DNA of 64,000 bases from Neospora caninum Liverpool (Eukaryota > Apicomplexa > Conoidasida > Eucoccidiorida > Sarcocystidae): NCBI RefSeq assembly GCF_000208865.1, contig NC_018396.1, forward strand, positions 682,001-746,000, in the 5' to 3' direction. Of this stretch, positions 34,196 through 44,992 are shown piece by piece. Position numbers and translations under genes: made by a program. Positions within the stretch are counted from its first letter, which is position 1, and the number at the start of each line of letters is the position of its first letter. The notes beneath the pieces were generated by a model. The model was not told the origin of the DNA and did no database searches. It worked only from the letters and a program-made list of their open reading frames with translations.

Positions 34196-36580
34196 ATGGG
34201 GACACAGAAGCGTAGCGAGTCGGGAGGCGAACCGGAAGAGGCGAGAAGGCACGGGCCGCCACAACGGCAGTTTGTCGAACAAGCCCAGGTTGCGCCGCTC
34301 GAAGCAGAGAGCAGGGCGCCAGGAGACGCCCGAGTGCCCATGGAGAAGCGGAATGGAGACAGGGACTCCCGGGCTGTCGACTGGCAGGTCTTTGAATTTT
34401 TCAGCGGAATAGGAGGCCTGCATGCAGGGTGGGATCGCGCCGTGGAGATCTTCAACTGCGCATCCAGCGCGTTCGCATCCGCGGTCGTTCTACAGGCGCC
34501 AGTGTGTCGCGCGTACGATGTGAACGCAACAGCCAATCAGGTCTACGTGCACAACTTTGGACTGTCTCCGCAGCATCTATCCTTGGAGCATCTTCCGGCG
34601 TCGCTGCTGGGTGCCGAGCGCGAGGGCGGGAGTGTTCCCAGCTCCGCGGCAAAAACGGCGACGGCTCGTGAGGCGATGGATGCGATGCGCCTGGACGCGG
34701 TCGACGAAACGAAGGAGGTAAAGAAGGCGAACGCCTCGACGCGCCGGACCGGGAAGCCAACGCCCGCGAGGGACTATGAGCAGCGACAGAAGCCGAAACC
34801 GAAGAAGGAAGCAGACGTGTGGCTCCTGTCGCCGCCGTGTCAACCGTACACGCGGGGTGGGAAGCGCGAGGATCTCCACGACCCACGTGCTCGAGGCCTT
34901 CTAAACCTTCTCGACTGCCTCGAGCGTCTGGCGGATCCACCAAAGTTGCTGTTTCTGGAAAACGTTCGCGGCTTCGAGGAGTCCCAGACGCGGGCGCGCC
35001 TTCTGAAAGTCTTGCGACAGAGAGCGTACCAGGTCGAGGAGTTTCTCCTCTCGCCCACGCAACTGGGGTTCCCCAACACGCGCGTCCGATACTACTGCCT
35101 GGCAACACGGGCTGGCGGAGCTGAGGAGGGCGGCGACGAAGAAGGAAGTTGTTGCCTTGGGGAGAAACGTCAAGAGCAGGAGGAGCCCACCAGCGAGGAG
35201 GCAGACACTGGAAGCGGCGAGCGCGAGCCGAGCGCGCGAGACGAGGCGCACAGGCCTCGAGACGCGACGCTCTGCCCCTCTTTTTTCGAGGCGAGAAAAG
35301 AGGCAACTCAAGAAGAGACGCACAGTGGCTGTCTGGCAGCGAGAGGCGAAGCTCTTTCCACGCATGCCAACTTAGGCGAAGACCATTCAGACACCCAAAG
35401 CCCTCTGTGCATCAGTCCGCCCGCAGCCGCCCTCGACTTGTGGTGTCAGCACGCCGGAGTGCCCTGCGAGTGCCTGCGTGCAGGCGCAGACCCCGTTCCG
35501 GTGGCGGGTTCGGAGCCGTCGGCGCGACCTGACGCTTCCCCTTCCTCTGTCTCGTGTGCGCCTCCGTTCACGATTCGCCAGCCCGTGTCCCGGCCGATCG
35601 GCGCGTTTCTCGACTCCTCGCTGAGTGCCGAGAAGCTGCGGGAGCTAACGGTTCCCTCTGAAAAACTCCGACGCTTCATCGACTTTGCTCGCCCGGGATG
35701 TTCCCACGCGTGCTCTGCGGCGAGGCCGCCGCGCGCCGCCACGCGCTTCCACAAGAACCGCGAGCGCCTCGCAGACTCTCCGGCGGGCGCGGCTGCGAGG
35801 CAAACGGCGGAGAGGCTTGAGCCGGAGACGCCTGGCGCGAGCGCACGGGTGGGTTCGAGCATCTCGAGGGGCGCACACGAGACGCAGGTCGCGCAGGAAC
35901 GGCCAAGTGGCGAGTTTGCGGTGCGTGCCGAGTGCAGGTGCGTCTGCTGTCAACAGGGAAACTGCGTGTGCGCCAAGTTCGCGTTCCGTCTGGATGTGGT
36001 GACTCCCGAATCAACGGCGAGCAGCACTTTCACAAAGGGATACACAGCCAACATCCACACAGGAGGACCTCTCCTGCTCGTCCCAGCTTCGTCTCCTGTG
36101 TCCCCTTCTCCCGCGTTGCCTTGCGAAAGGCCCACGTCGTCACGCCCAACTTGGTCTGCTCGCTCGTCGTCTTCCTGGCTCTCTTCCTCCTCTTCTGGCT
36201 CACCTGTTTCTGCCCGCACCGCGTCGTGTGTGCGTCCTCCGGGATCGGCTCTGTGCCCGTCTGTTACTGGGGTGGGGAATCCTTATCAGCACGTGTTTGC
36301 GACGGAGGAACTGGACAAGACGCGGTTTCAGCACGACCTCCGCGAGACCGACGTCGTCCGTTTCTTCTCGCGCGAAGAGCTGTTGCGGCTCCACGGCTAT
36401 CCGCCGGCCTTCTCGTTCCCCGACTCGATTCGGGATAAGAAAGCGGCGAGTCTGGTCGGGAACTCGGTGAATGTGGACGTCGTCGCCGTGTTGCTGGTGC
36501 ATCTGCTGCTCGGCTTCTTCTCTTCCGCACGGGACGCCCTCAAGGCAGACTCCGGCGCCGTTCGCGAGCCCGCGCCTTAA
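34196..36580 (+). CDS. DNMT2: DNMT2/TRDMT1-type tRNA cytosine-5 methyltransferase
   Basis: Single-exon gene of 794 codons plus stop. By family it transfers methyl from AdoMet to a tRNA cytosine (C38 of tRNA-Asp in other eukaryotes) through a DNA-methyltransferase-like fold. Conserved motifs in order: I, FEFFSGIGG (66-74); IV, SPPCQPYTR with catalytic Cys215; VI, LENVRGFE with Glu255; VIII, TRVRYY with Arg296 and Arg298; target-recognition segment TFTKGY (611-616); IX/X, HGYPPAFSFPD and GNSVNVDVV (from 755). Human DNMT2 has about 391 residues; the excess is an N-terminal extension and acidic or low-complexity insertions, mostly between residues 300 and 600. The usual Dnmt2 CFT signature reads TFT here. 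The start is the first in-frame ATG; an upstream GTG in the same frame is ignored as non-eukaryotic. The gene stands alone, in tandem after the TMEM94-like gene and convergent with EB1. Confidence 0.93.
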   Translation: MGTQKRSESGGEPEEARRHGPPQRQFVEQAQVAPLEAESRAPGDARVPMEKRNGDRDSRAVDWQVFEFFSGIGGLHAGWDRAVEIFNCASSAFASAVVLQAPVCRAYDVNATANQVYVHNFGLSPQHLSLEHLPASLLGAEREGGSVPSSAAKTATAREAMDAMRLDAVDETKEVKKANASTRRTGKPTPARDYEQRQKPKPKKEADVWLLSPPCQPYTRGGKREDLHDPRARGLLNLLDCLERLADPPKLLFLENVRGFEESQTRARLLKVLRQRAYQVEEFLLSPTQLGFPNTRVRYYCLATRAGGAEEGGDEEGSCCLGEKRQEQEEPTSEEADTGSGEREPSARDEAHRPRDATLCPSFFEARKEATQEETHSGCLAARGEALSTHANLGEDHSDTQSPLCISPPAAALDLWCQHAGVPCECLRAGADPVPVAGSEPSARPDASPSSVSCAPPFTIRQPVSRPIGAFLDSSLSAEKLRELTVPSEKLRRFIDFARPGCSHACSAARPPRAATRFHKNRERLADSPAGAAARQTAERLEPETPGASARVGSSISRGAHETQVAQERPSGEFAVRAECRCVCCQQGNCVCAKFAFRLDVVTPESTASSTFTKGYTANIHTGGPLLLVPASSPVSPSPALPCERPTSSRPTWSARSSSSWLSSSSSGSPVSARTASCVRPPGSALCPSVTGVGNPYQHVFATEELDKTRFQHDLRETDVVRFFSREELLRLHGYPPAFSFPDSIRDKKAASLVGNSVNVDVVAVLLVHLLLGFFSSARDALKADSGAVREPAP

Positions 36581-38465
36581 CGTGCAGGCTCCTCGGGCGA
36601 AAGCGTGTTCAACCCAGACGTGTATTCAGCGTCTACTTCTTGCCGCGGGCACTCGCTCAAAAAACCCCGGAGGCGCCAGACGACTGACTCTCGCAATCTT
36701 AGTTCCGAAATCTTCGGTACGGGAATGAGGAGCAAAGTGAAGGCTGTGTTCGCTGCTACGCGAAAACGCCAGCCGAAAGTGCAAACGCAGCTGAAGATCC
36801 AGCTGTCCACACACAGTTTATCCACAGGGCAGGCAGAGGGCGTTTCGTCGAAAAAAGTACCCAACATTTAGCGTCGAAGCGGACTACCCAGGAGCAGAGA
36901 GACAGCGGTGGAGCTGTAGACGTGTCGGTCGCATCAGAAAGAGGAAGACACCCGCGGGTGTCTCCCCAGATCTGCACAAGTCGAGACGTGAGAGTTGGCC
37001 ATGTCACACAAAGAGTGGTTCGCCATTTTGGAAATGTTTGGGGCCCAGCCTGTCGGGCGCGGCTCTTGGCTAGAAAAACCCGGCTCAAAAAACAGAAATG
37101 CGTTCCGAGAGCAGAAAGGCACCGAGTCGCACATTTAAAAGTGTGCAGAACGGAGTCCCAGTGGACACACAGCCGCCCGTATGCCGATCTAAGAATCGGA
37201 TTACTTACGGTTCTCCTGGATCCCTAGCTTTGGAATACAACGCCAACAGTTCGGCGTTCACTTACTGTTTCGAAGTACACCGTGCTCCTTTCTTTTCATA
37301 CCAAGTGTCGACACATGCCAGGATGCCGACGCATGGCCTGATCGGCGTCCGCAGACGGCTGTAGATATATGGGCAGATACCTGTGGAAAGAGTGTAGATA
37401 GTTGTTGACAGATCGACGCAGTCCGGGAGATGCAGACAGATACGGATCGATAGAGTTTGCGCGGAAAAGGCGCTCGTTCCGGTATTTCACAAGTTGAACA
37501 AATTGAAACTGGAGTTGGACGGTCCTCTGAAGAAAAATAGGGCTGTGAACAAGGCACTTGAAGTGTGAGTCATCATTTGTCTTTGCTCCCTCGGCAGAAG
37601 GCAGAGACACACGCACGGCGAAGCACTTTCTCCAAGACTGAGGCAAGCGAAGAAAAATATCCACAGCTCGGCCAAAGACAGGACCGAGAACCGAGGCGCG
37701 TGGGATCGTCTTTTCGCCCGCTCGCCTCAGAGAGGGAAGAAAACGCGACCAGAGGCAACTCCGCAACCGCCCGCACTGGTACCAAAAAATTTCTTCCCGT
37801 CCTCTCGCTGACGGGAAAAACTGAAAAAAGAGGAGACAATCGTGGCGGGGGCACTCCTCCCTCGGTCGATTTACACCGCGGAAAAATGTTATCCGCGTGT
37901 GGAGTCGAAGCACCGATACATATGTACAGTTACACACACAGACACCGATACACACATGCACATACATGTAGATATAGCTAAAGGGCTGTGGAACATACGG
38001 AGCGATTGTGTCTGTGTATGTATACAGAAGGGTGTGTGTGTGTTATTTGTTTATGGCCAGCGAAGCGGCACGGATCGCTTTTTCGCCGGTTCTGCTTCAG
38101 ATGCATTGTGTCTTTAGGAGAACTGCTGGTGGGGTGTCTACGAAGGCCTCAATCGAGTTTAGTTCCTCTCGGGCGCTGGTCGTTTTCTCGCTGCGCAAGC
38201 GATTCTGTGCAGTTTCGCTTCATTCCGCTGAGACTTCCTCTCGCGTGCTCGCCGCACCCTTCGATCTCTCTCCTCCGTTCTGCCCTTCAGCGCGTGACGT
38301 TTCTGCGATACAGACGTCTGAGCACGTATTTCCGTCGTTTCCTTCGCCGCACTCTCGTGACCTCCCTTCTCTGCGGCGCGGTTTCTCTTCCCTCACAAAC
38401 CGTCCGGGTTTTTCTGTGCAGTCGGGGATTCGGCTTCTTCTGGACGCCGCTCCTGTCGCTCCTTT
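36581..38465. other. Convergent intergenic region between DNMT2 and EB1
   Basis: About 1.9 kb lying between the stop codons of two convergent genes, so it should consist of 3' untranslated regions and terminator sequence. Nothing coding is supported. Open frames here are short, have no domain features and show no splice-linked continuation. Confidence 0.65.
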
Positions 38466-41019
38466 TCACTGAAGCATCGGCTCCGCTGTCTCGACACCGC
38501 CCCGGGCGCAAATGCGCGCTCGCGGCTTTCCTGGCAGCAGGTCGTCCTCACTTTCTTCGCCTGCACGCAGGGGGGAAACTCCGCGTGCAACGTCGTTCCC
38601 GTGGGCAGCGTAGGCCGCTCCAGCCTTCTCTGTTCTCCTGGTGTTTTCGTCTCTCTTCTCTCCGAACGGCGAGTAGCCGTCGCCCACTGTCTCCGGTCGG
38701 CCGTCGCCGCGGGCGCCTCGGCCCCCGCAGCGGCGGTTTTCTTCCTCCTCTTCTTCGCCCTGCGCCTCCATCGGCTCGTCCTCGCCCTCTTCGAGGTGTT
38801 CGTCTGTCGCGTAGAGAACGGCGAGAACGTCTTTAACGTTCAGCGTCCCGACCCCGGAAGACCCGCACATCACTTCGATTCGCCGCAGCTTCTGGAAATA
38901 GAAATCGCGCTCCAGTCGTGCCTGGTCGACCTCGGCCTCGAGCGCCTTTGCACACTCCCTCAGCCGAAGTGTCGTTGCCTCCAGCTCCCGAATGTATGTC
39001 CGTTCCTCTCGGCTGCCCGAGACTTGCCGCGCCGCCCTCTCCGACTCGCCGCCTTCGCACGGGCTCCCGCGACCTTTGCCGGCGGGCTGTGCGCTCGTCA
39101 TGCGCGACGAACACGACGTCGTGCGGCGCTTCTCGCCCTGTGTGCCGTGGCTAGTCGCCCGCGACACTGGCGGAGACGAAGAGGCGAGAGAAGAGAGCGA
39201 AGCCTGGGACGCAGGCGTCTCCTTCGACGCGGGGACACCCGATGTCGCCGGGTCATTCGGCTGCGCCCAATCCGGGAACGTGGAGCCTGCGAGCTAGAGA
39301 GAAACACGGAACGAAGAGGAGAGAACGACGCATCGAAACCGCAACCTTTTCTACACTTGCGGGGACTTGGAGCGGGCGGAACTGCGCCGCAGGGCACACT
39401 GACCTGCAGACGTAGAGGCATCGGCCGGCTTTTCTCAGAAACGGGCAGAGAGAGGCAAAAAGCAAACGAAAGGCATCCCGGGCGGCGAGAAGAGAAGAAA
39501 GATGGCGGGGCACAGGGACAGAGTCGCCCGAACGCGTAAAGTGTCTCGATGTCTGTGGCGGGTCTTACCTTTCGTCGTTCATACGCATTATACGGTTTGT
39601 CTGGAGCTCGGAACTGAGCCGCCTGGCGATCGTAGAAGGCCTTCAGCCACTGAAGAAATTCGAGGTTGTCTTGGTACTTTCCCTTTATCAGCTTGTCAAC
39701 TTCAATGTGCTTTTTGATCCCTTGCTTGTTGAAGACAGATTGAAGCAGCTTGTAGTTCTGGATATATTCGTAGTCGAACTTGCAATTCCACTTCACTTTT
39801 GCCATCGGGACCTTGTGCCCTCCGCCAAACATACCGTCGACAATCTGAAGGCACCGCGAAGAAACGAACTCGCCTCTTGTTCTTACCGACCGCAAATAAG
39901 GGGAATTTCCTCTCCTACTCATTTAGTCTGAAAAACGCTTTGCCACGTGGTTTCGTCCCCCGCCCCTTGCTGTGGAGATACATCACGGAGACGCGGGCCT
40001 CTGGGGCAGACGAATGGAGACACGTTCCTCAGGGTACGTCGGCCACGGACGCTCAACTGTCTTCATCACGAAACAGTGCGGGGATGCCGCACAATTTCTA
40101 AGACTCTATACGTGTATACATGCGGATTTATCCATATGTGTAAAAACAGTATACATACACACATGCACCAGTGGGGCTACGCGGTTGGATACATATGTAG
40201 AAGATTCGTCTTCTCCGAGTGACCTTCTGCCGCTAGATGTGTGAGCAGCACGAGAAAAGCGCTGGCAGCAGAAGAGGAATGGAAACAGCCTGCTTTATGG
40301 CAACACCGTGGAAAACGTTTTGCATGTGAAAAGGCGCAAGCTGGCGCCTTCGACAGTTCGAATCGACTTCCTCTCTCCCAGCTTTTCCCCGAGGGCAGGA
40401 AGCGACACACAAAGGAGCCTACGAGCCGAAACAGACCGCCGCCTCTCCGTGGCCGGATCCAAGACACCCTATTCCAGTACAAATCCGGTCCCACTGTCCG
40501 TTATATAAGCATCAATATCCACAAATAGATGGGCACATAAATACCTGAGGCCGAGACCGAGCGGGATAGAGATACAAAAAGATCTAGATACCGGTACGTA
40601 GATAGAGAGAGGTATACACAGATATATATAAATGACTTCCGTTCACGAATAGGGGGATGACAAACGACTGGCTTTTGTTCACTTGTCCTGACCTATGCTC
40701 TACGTGAACCAAGTTACGTGTACAAGGAACCGAGATGTGACGCCCACAGAGGAATCCATGGAAACCCATGAAAATGCGTAGTCCTACGTGCATGCGTTTA
40801 CGCGTTTTCCTTTCCACTTGGGTGTGGCGATTTCAAGCGTACCTGGAGGTAGATGGCGCCGGAGGCACCTTGCTCAATTTTTGTAAGGGAAAGATTGAAG
40901 GTTGTATTCACCCAGTCGAGCAACTCAGTCCGCGAAACGAAGAACGCGCCTTCCATCATCCCTACACTGCTGGGGTCTACATCCCTTACAGTTCCGGAGT
41001 TTGCGTGTGCGAGCGCCAT
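38466..41019 (-). CDS. EB1: EB1-family microtubule plus-end-binding protein
   Basis: EB1 proteins recognise growing microtubule ends through an N-terminal calponin-homology domain and dimerise through a C-terminal coiled coil. Exons: 41019-40843, 39844-39569, 39293-38466, all joined in phase 0, giving about 426 residues. Exon 1 has LLDWVNTTFNLSLTKIEQ (start of the CH domain); exon 2 has WNCKFDYEYIQNYKLLQ and VDKLIKGKYQDNLEFLQW. Exon 3 carries a Ser/Ala-rich linker, a coiled coil (about 248-285) ending in RDFYFQKLRRIEVMC, and LAVLYATDE (about 311-316), the EBH signature. A further 110 or so acidic then basic residues follow, so the classical C-terminal EEY/F ending is absent. The T. gondii orthologue is reported to be largely nuclear; basic clusters (EKRR, the YERRK region) could serve that here, but this is inference. 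The first intron is about 1 kb. Confidence 0.94.
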
Positions 41020-44000
41020 TCTTCTGCAGGGACGGAACAGACAGGAATGTCTTTATCGTCTTCTGCCAAGCGGAGAAATTGTAGAGGACGGAAAAGTGAT
41101 TTTTCCTTCCTTCGAGACTACCGGAGAAAGGAGCTGCGCAACAGAGACACTTCAGGTTCCTGCCTCGTTTTTTCTTTCAGAAGAAGCGTTCTACCGCGGT
41201 ACGAAAAAGAGGATGGGGGCGGTCGACTGAGATGTGACCGCCAAGGAAGAGAGGCAGCGGGGCGACTACGAGCAGGGGAGAACAGAGAAAGAGGAAGAGC
41301 GAATGTGTCTACGCAAAACAGGACGAAAGGTGGGACAAGACGAGCGACGCAACCGAAGGGAGAGAGAGGCTGTGAAACGAGCGTTTTCTCAGAAGAAAAT
41401 GAGAGAATCATCATGGAGACAGGCAGAAACAAGAATGCGATAGAAATGAAGCAAGGCCGGTAGACGGCCCAGGCTGCCACAGAAGAAAATGTTGGAAAAG
41501 GCGAGAATCGCACGGAGAGAGCGACGGTGCGGGAACAAACTGAAACACAAATTGAAGCGACGAAGGCGCCTGTGGTGTCTCGGACAAGACGAGAATCCAG
41601 GAAATGGAGCAGAGGAAGTGGAGAATGGGTCGAGCAAACACGGGTTCGCTGGTGAAAATGCGGGAGAAAATCCCAGAGGACAGACGAGACTCGGCGACGG
41701 AAATAGTGGGTCTGTGTCAACACAGCGTGAATGAAAAGCCGTGTCTCCTCTTCGTCCTCTATACTGTGGTATCACGAGCTGTCTCGAGGAAACAGAGGAA
41801 AAACGCATTTGCGTTCGAGTGGCACAACGGAGCCCCTTGACGGTTCTCTTTCCTTTTGAATTCTCTCCAGCTCTGCGGCGTCCGATGAGTGGTTTTCTCT
41901 CCGTCTACGGGCGCGGCTTACCCCCGAGAAGCGTGGTCTGGTGGGCAAAAAAGCGTTCGCTTTGTCTTTTCGGATTCAGCCCTTCCCACGGAGAAAAAAG
42001 CCGTGGGCAGCGTCCACGTGTTGCTTTCCTTGTGGGAGCGGATCCTACGAAGCGAGTCCACAGTGTGAGCAGGAGAATCAGGGCGCGAGCGGAAGGCTGA
42101 CGACGAAGGCGTACAGGAGGCTGGCGTCCTCTGCAGGGGCAGGCGGAAGAGAACACCTGGGAGACGAGATAGAAGGGAACGGCCAGAAGCAGAGAACGGA
42201 ACTTCAGGAAGAGTGAAAAACAAAGCGACTGGCGTTTCGCTCCAGCGACTCAAGCAGTTTGCACGGAATGTAAGGACAGATGAGCCGTCAAGCACGCCCC
42301 AGACAACATGTGGTCCTCGGAATGAAGGGAAATGCAAGGCCGTGAAAAGAGTTAAATTTGACAAAACGAGTCATACGGAACAGAAGATAGAAAAGATGAG
42401 GCATAAGGAAGGGCGAAGCGAAGAGCCATTGTGACGAACGCCGCACACTCCTCACAATCTTGAGAGACTCAGGAAGAGAAAATGAGAGGACCGAAGGGTG
42501 TGGAAAGACTAGAGAGCCCGACAAGAGGAAAGATTGCCAGCTGACTCGGTTTCCAGTTGTGGCACACCCAAAAGTACCCGCAGGAAAAAACGAGGCCGAC
42601 GGCGCAGACGAGGTGCTTTCGCAGGAACCTGTCGGCGACCGTAGACAAGGAATGACCAGCACAGTGTACACGCAGTCAGTGATGGTGGTCAGAACGCGTT
42701 TAAACGCCAACACAAAGAACGAAGCGTCCAGCAGAAACGGAGGCAGATAAGATGGTACTACGAATTGCCCTAAAAAGGAGCAATAGTCTGACGAAAAGAC
42801 AACGGCAACCCGCCGTGTCGCTCCCGTCGAGACACCGGAGGAAACACAAGTTTGGAAGTTGTTGGACTGTTGATTGATGGGGGGACAAGAAGAATGTGGG
42901 TATGGAGAACCGAATAGCAACACACTTAGATGAGTAAGGCAATGATGTGCCTTGCCTACTTCCGAAGAAAAAACTTCGCAGGGGGGCGACTGTCTGGAAG
43001 AAAAGAACACGCAGCCACACGGGAAAAGTTTACACGAACAGCTGAAGGGGGGGCAGTTAAAACGTGGTGTTGGCACCGCGTGTGCTGCGCAAAAATGGGA
43101 CCAGTGAGCGGGGTCTCCCCTGCCCTACAGCCTCAGGCAGACAGCCCTCTCTCGCCTGTCGCCTTCCACAGCGGTGGACGGAAAGCAATCCTGCCTCTGC
43201 GGACGATGGCACACCTCTCACAACGGAGAAATCTAAACGCTGGTTGTCCGACGGTAGGCCGAAGCATTCTTGTGTAAAAACGCGGTTCACCTGAGCAAAC
43301 TACTGGTAAATGCTGTCCGTGTTGACAGTCACCCAACACTCAGCCTGATTGGGCGATTCATTGTAACGGACACAGTTTTTTTTTTCCTCGTCGATCGGTA
43401 TTGCGAAACAGATCCCGGAGAAGGGACGGTAGGAACTGGAAAAAGAATTCCTCGGGGAAGCGAGAGCCCCATGCTACGCCCGTGGCCCGGTCTACGCTGC
43501 GGGATCTCTGTTCGCTACAGAACCGTCAAAAAGGGCAAACAGCATCAGTATTTTGGCCTACGAAGAAGTATGTAAGGTTGTACTATGAGCTTAAAACGGT
43601 GTTCACTGTAGCTGCCAGTTTGAGAAGGGCTCAGTACTCGATCAGCCTAGTCTGAAAGTCGAAGTCACTCTGCCAGTAGAAAAAGAATTACCAAGGGATT
43701 TAGCTGTTGCAAGTAGCGTGCAGGCCACGTGACGCTGTCGTATTCTTTGGCCAGGTACGGACACACGCCGATGGCACTGCGCAGATTACCGGAACATGGT
43801 GTGTGGCTGCTTCAGCCCTTGCTTTAGGAGTTTGTATGTGTAGCAGACGGGCCGTGTTTCGCGCATTTGTCACTGTTTCCACAGCGAACGCCTGGTAGCT
43901 GTCATTAAAGTACCACACTTGCGTGGTCGAACAGAGTTAATGTCTCAGGCAGCCGTGGCTTCACTGCAAGCTCGGCTGCTTTGCGGGACCGCATGATTAT

Positions 44001-44992
44001 TTCTTTACTCCGTTTGGTAGAGTTTAAGCTCACCGTCGGTGACAGGTCACTTTGGCTATGAACAGCTCGAATTTGTTCAGTCGCCTGTCACCTAGGCAGA
44101 GCTTTTTCTACGAGGATGCTGGTGGTTTCTGTGTAGTTGCAAAGGCGTCAGAACCATTTCCTGGCAGCAGTGGTACAGGCTACGGATCCAACCTAGTGTG
44201 TCAATGGTGATTCACCTCATCACTTTTGTTTTTAAGCGACTGTTCTTGTCTACCGCCGTTCGACAAGGATTGGCATCTGCAAGCAGTACAGCGCCAACAG
44301 ACCGCCCGACTGCAGTTGCCATGTCGCCGCAGCACCTTCCTTGCACGTTTTGATGATATGTGGGAGAAGAAACTTGCTTGTACAGTGCGGTCTATTAGCC
44401 AGTTCATGCCTTTCAGCATACTGGCTCCATGGAGAGCGGAAAGGATAGCATCGCACGCTGAACACAGGCGAGGCACTTCCTTATAGGTTGACAAGAGCGC
44501 ATAGTATCCAGCTCAGCGCCAGGAGGCCAGCGGGTGTACAGTACTCATCGTGTAGCAACTGTGGCCATGAACACATATTCTTCTACAACTTCATTCGCAT
44601 GGACACATGACAGGAATCCTGCGCTCGAGCAGATTCAGGTAAAAACAATCATAGACCTGTAGTAATCATCTTTTCGTACAGGCATTTTTTCTCAGCAGTC
44701 TGCGATTGCCCGATGACAACGTTCGGCTGCTGCTCTTTACACCGAGAAAAGGTACGCATGATGAGAATGCTTGGCTGAGCCGCCTGTATTTCATCTCCAT
44801 CAAATAGAAAACTTTTTGGTATATGAGCTACAGACTCATACTTTGTCGTAGAAGAAGCAAACAAATTTGCTCCGCAGGTAATTCTTTTTCGGCCGGCACT
44901 TGGACTCGAATTCAACAGCTTCACTCCTTGCGAAAAAGGTGTATCCAGTAGCATGCTGGTGTTCTGCGGAGCCCTAAGAAACCCTTCGTCCT
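41020..44992. other. Intergenic region upstream of EB1, no supported gene
   Basis: Nearly 4 kb between the EB1 start and the 3' end of the next minus-strand gene. The part next to EB1 (41020 to about 41750) should contain its promoter and 5' leader. A minus-strand frame is open from 43076 to 42288, but its start is GTG, its only ATGs are near the end, and it has no domain features. From about 43.3 kb the base composition becomes less strand-biased. I see no RNA gene. Confidence 0.55.
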
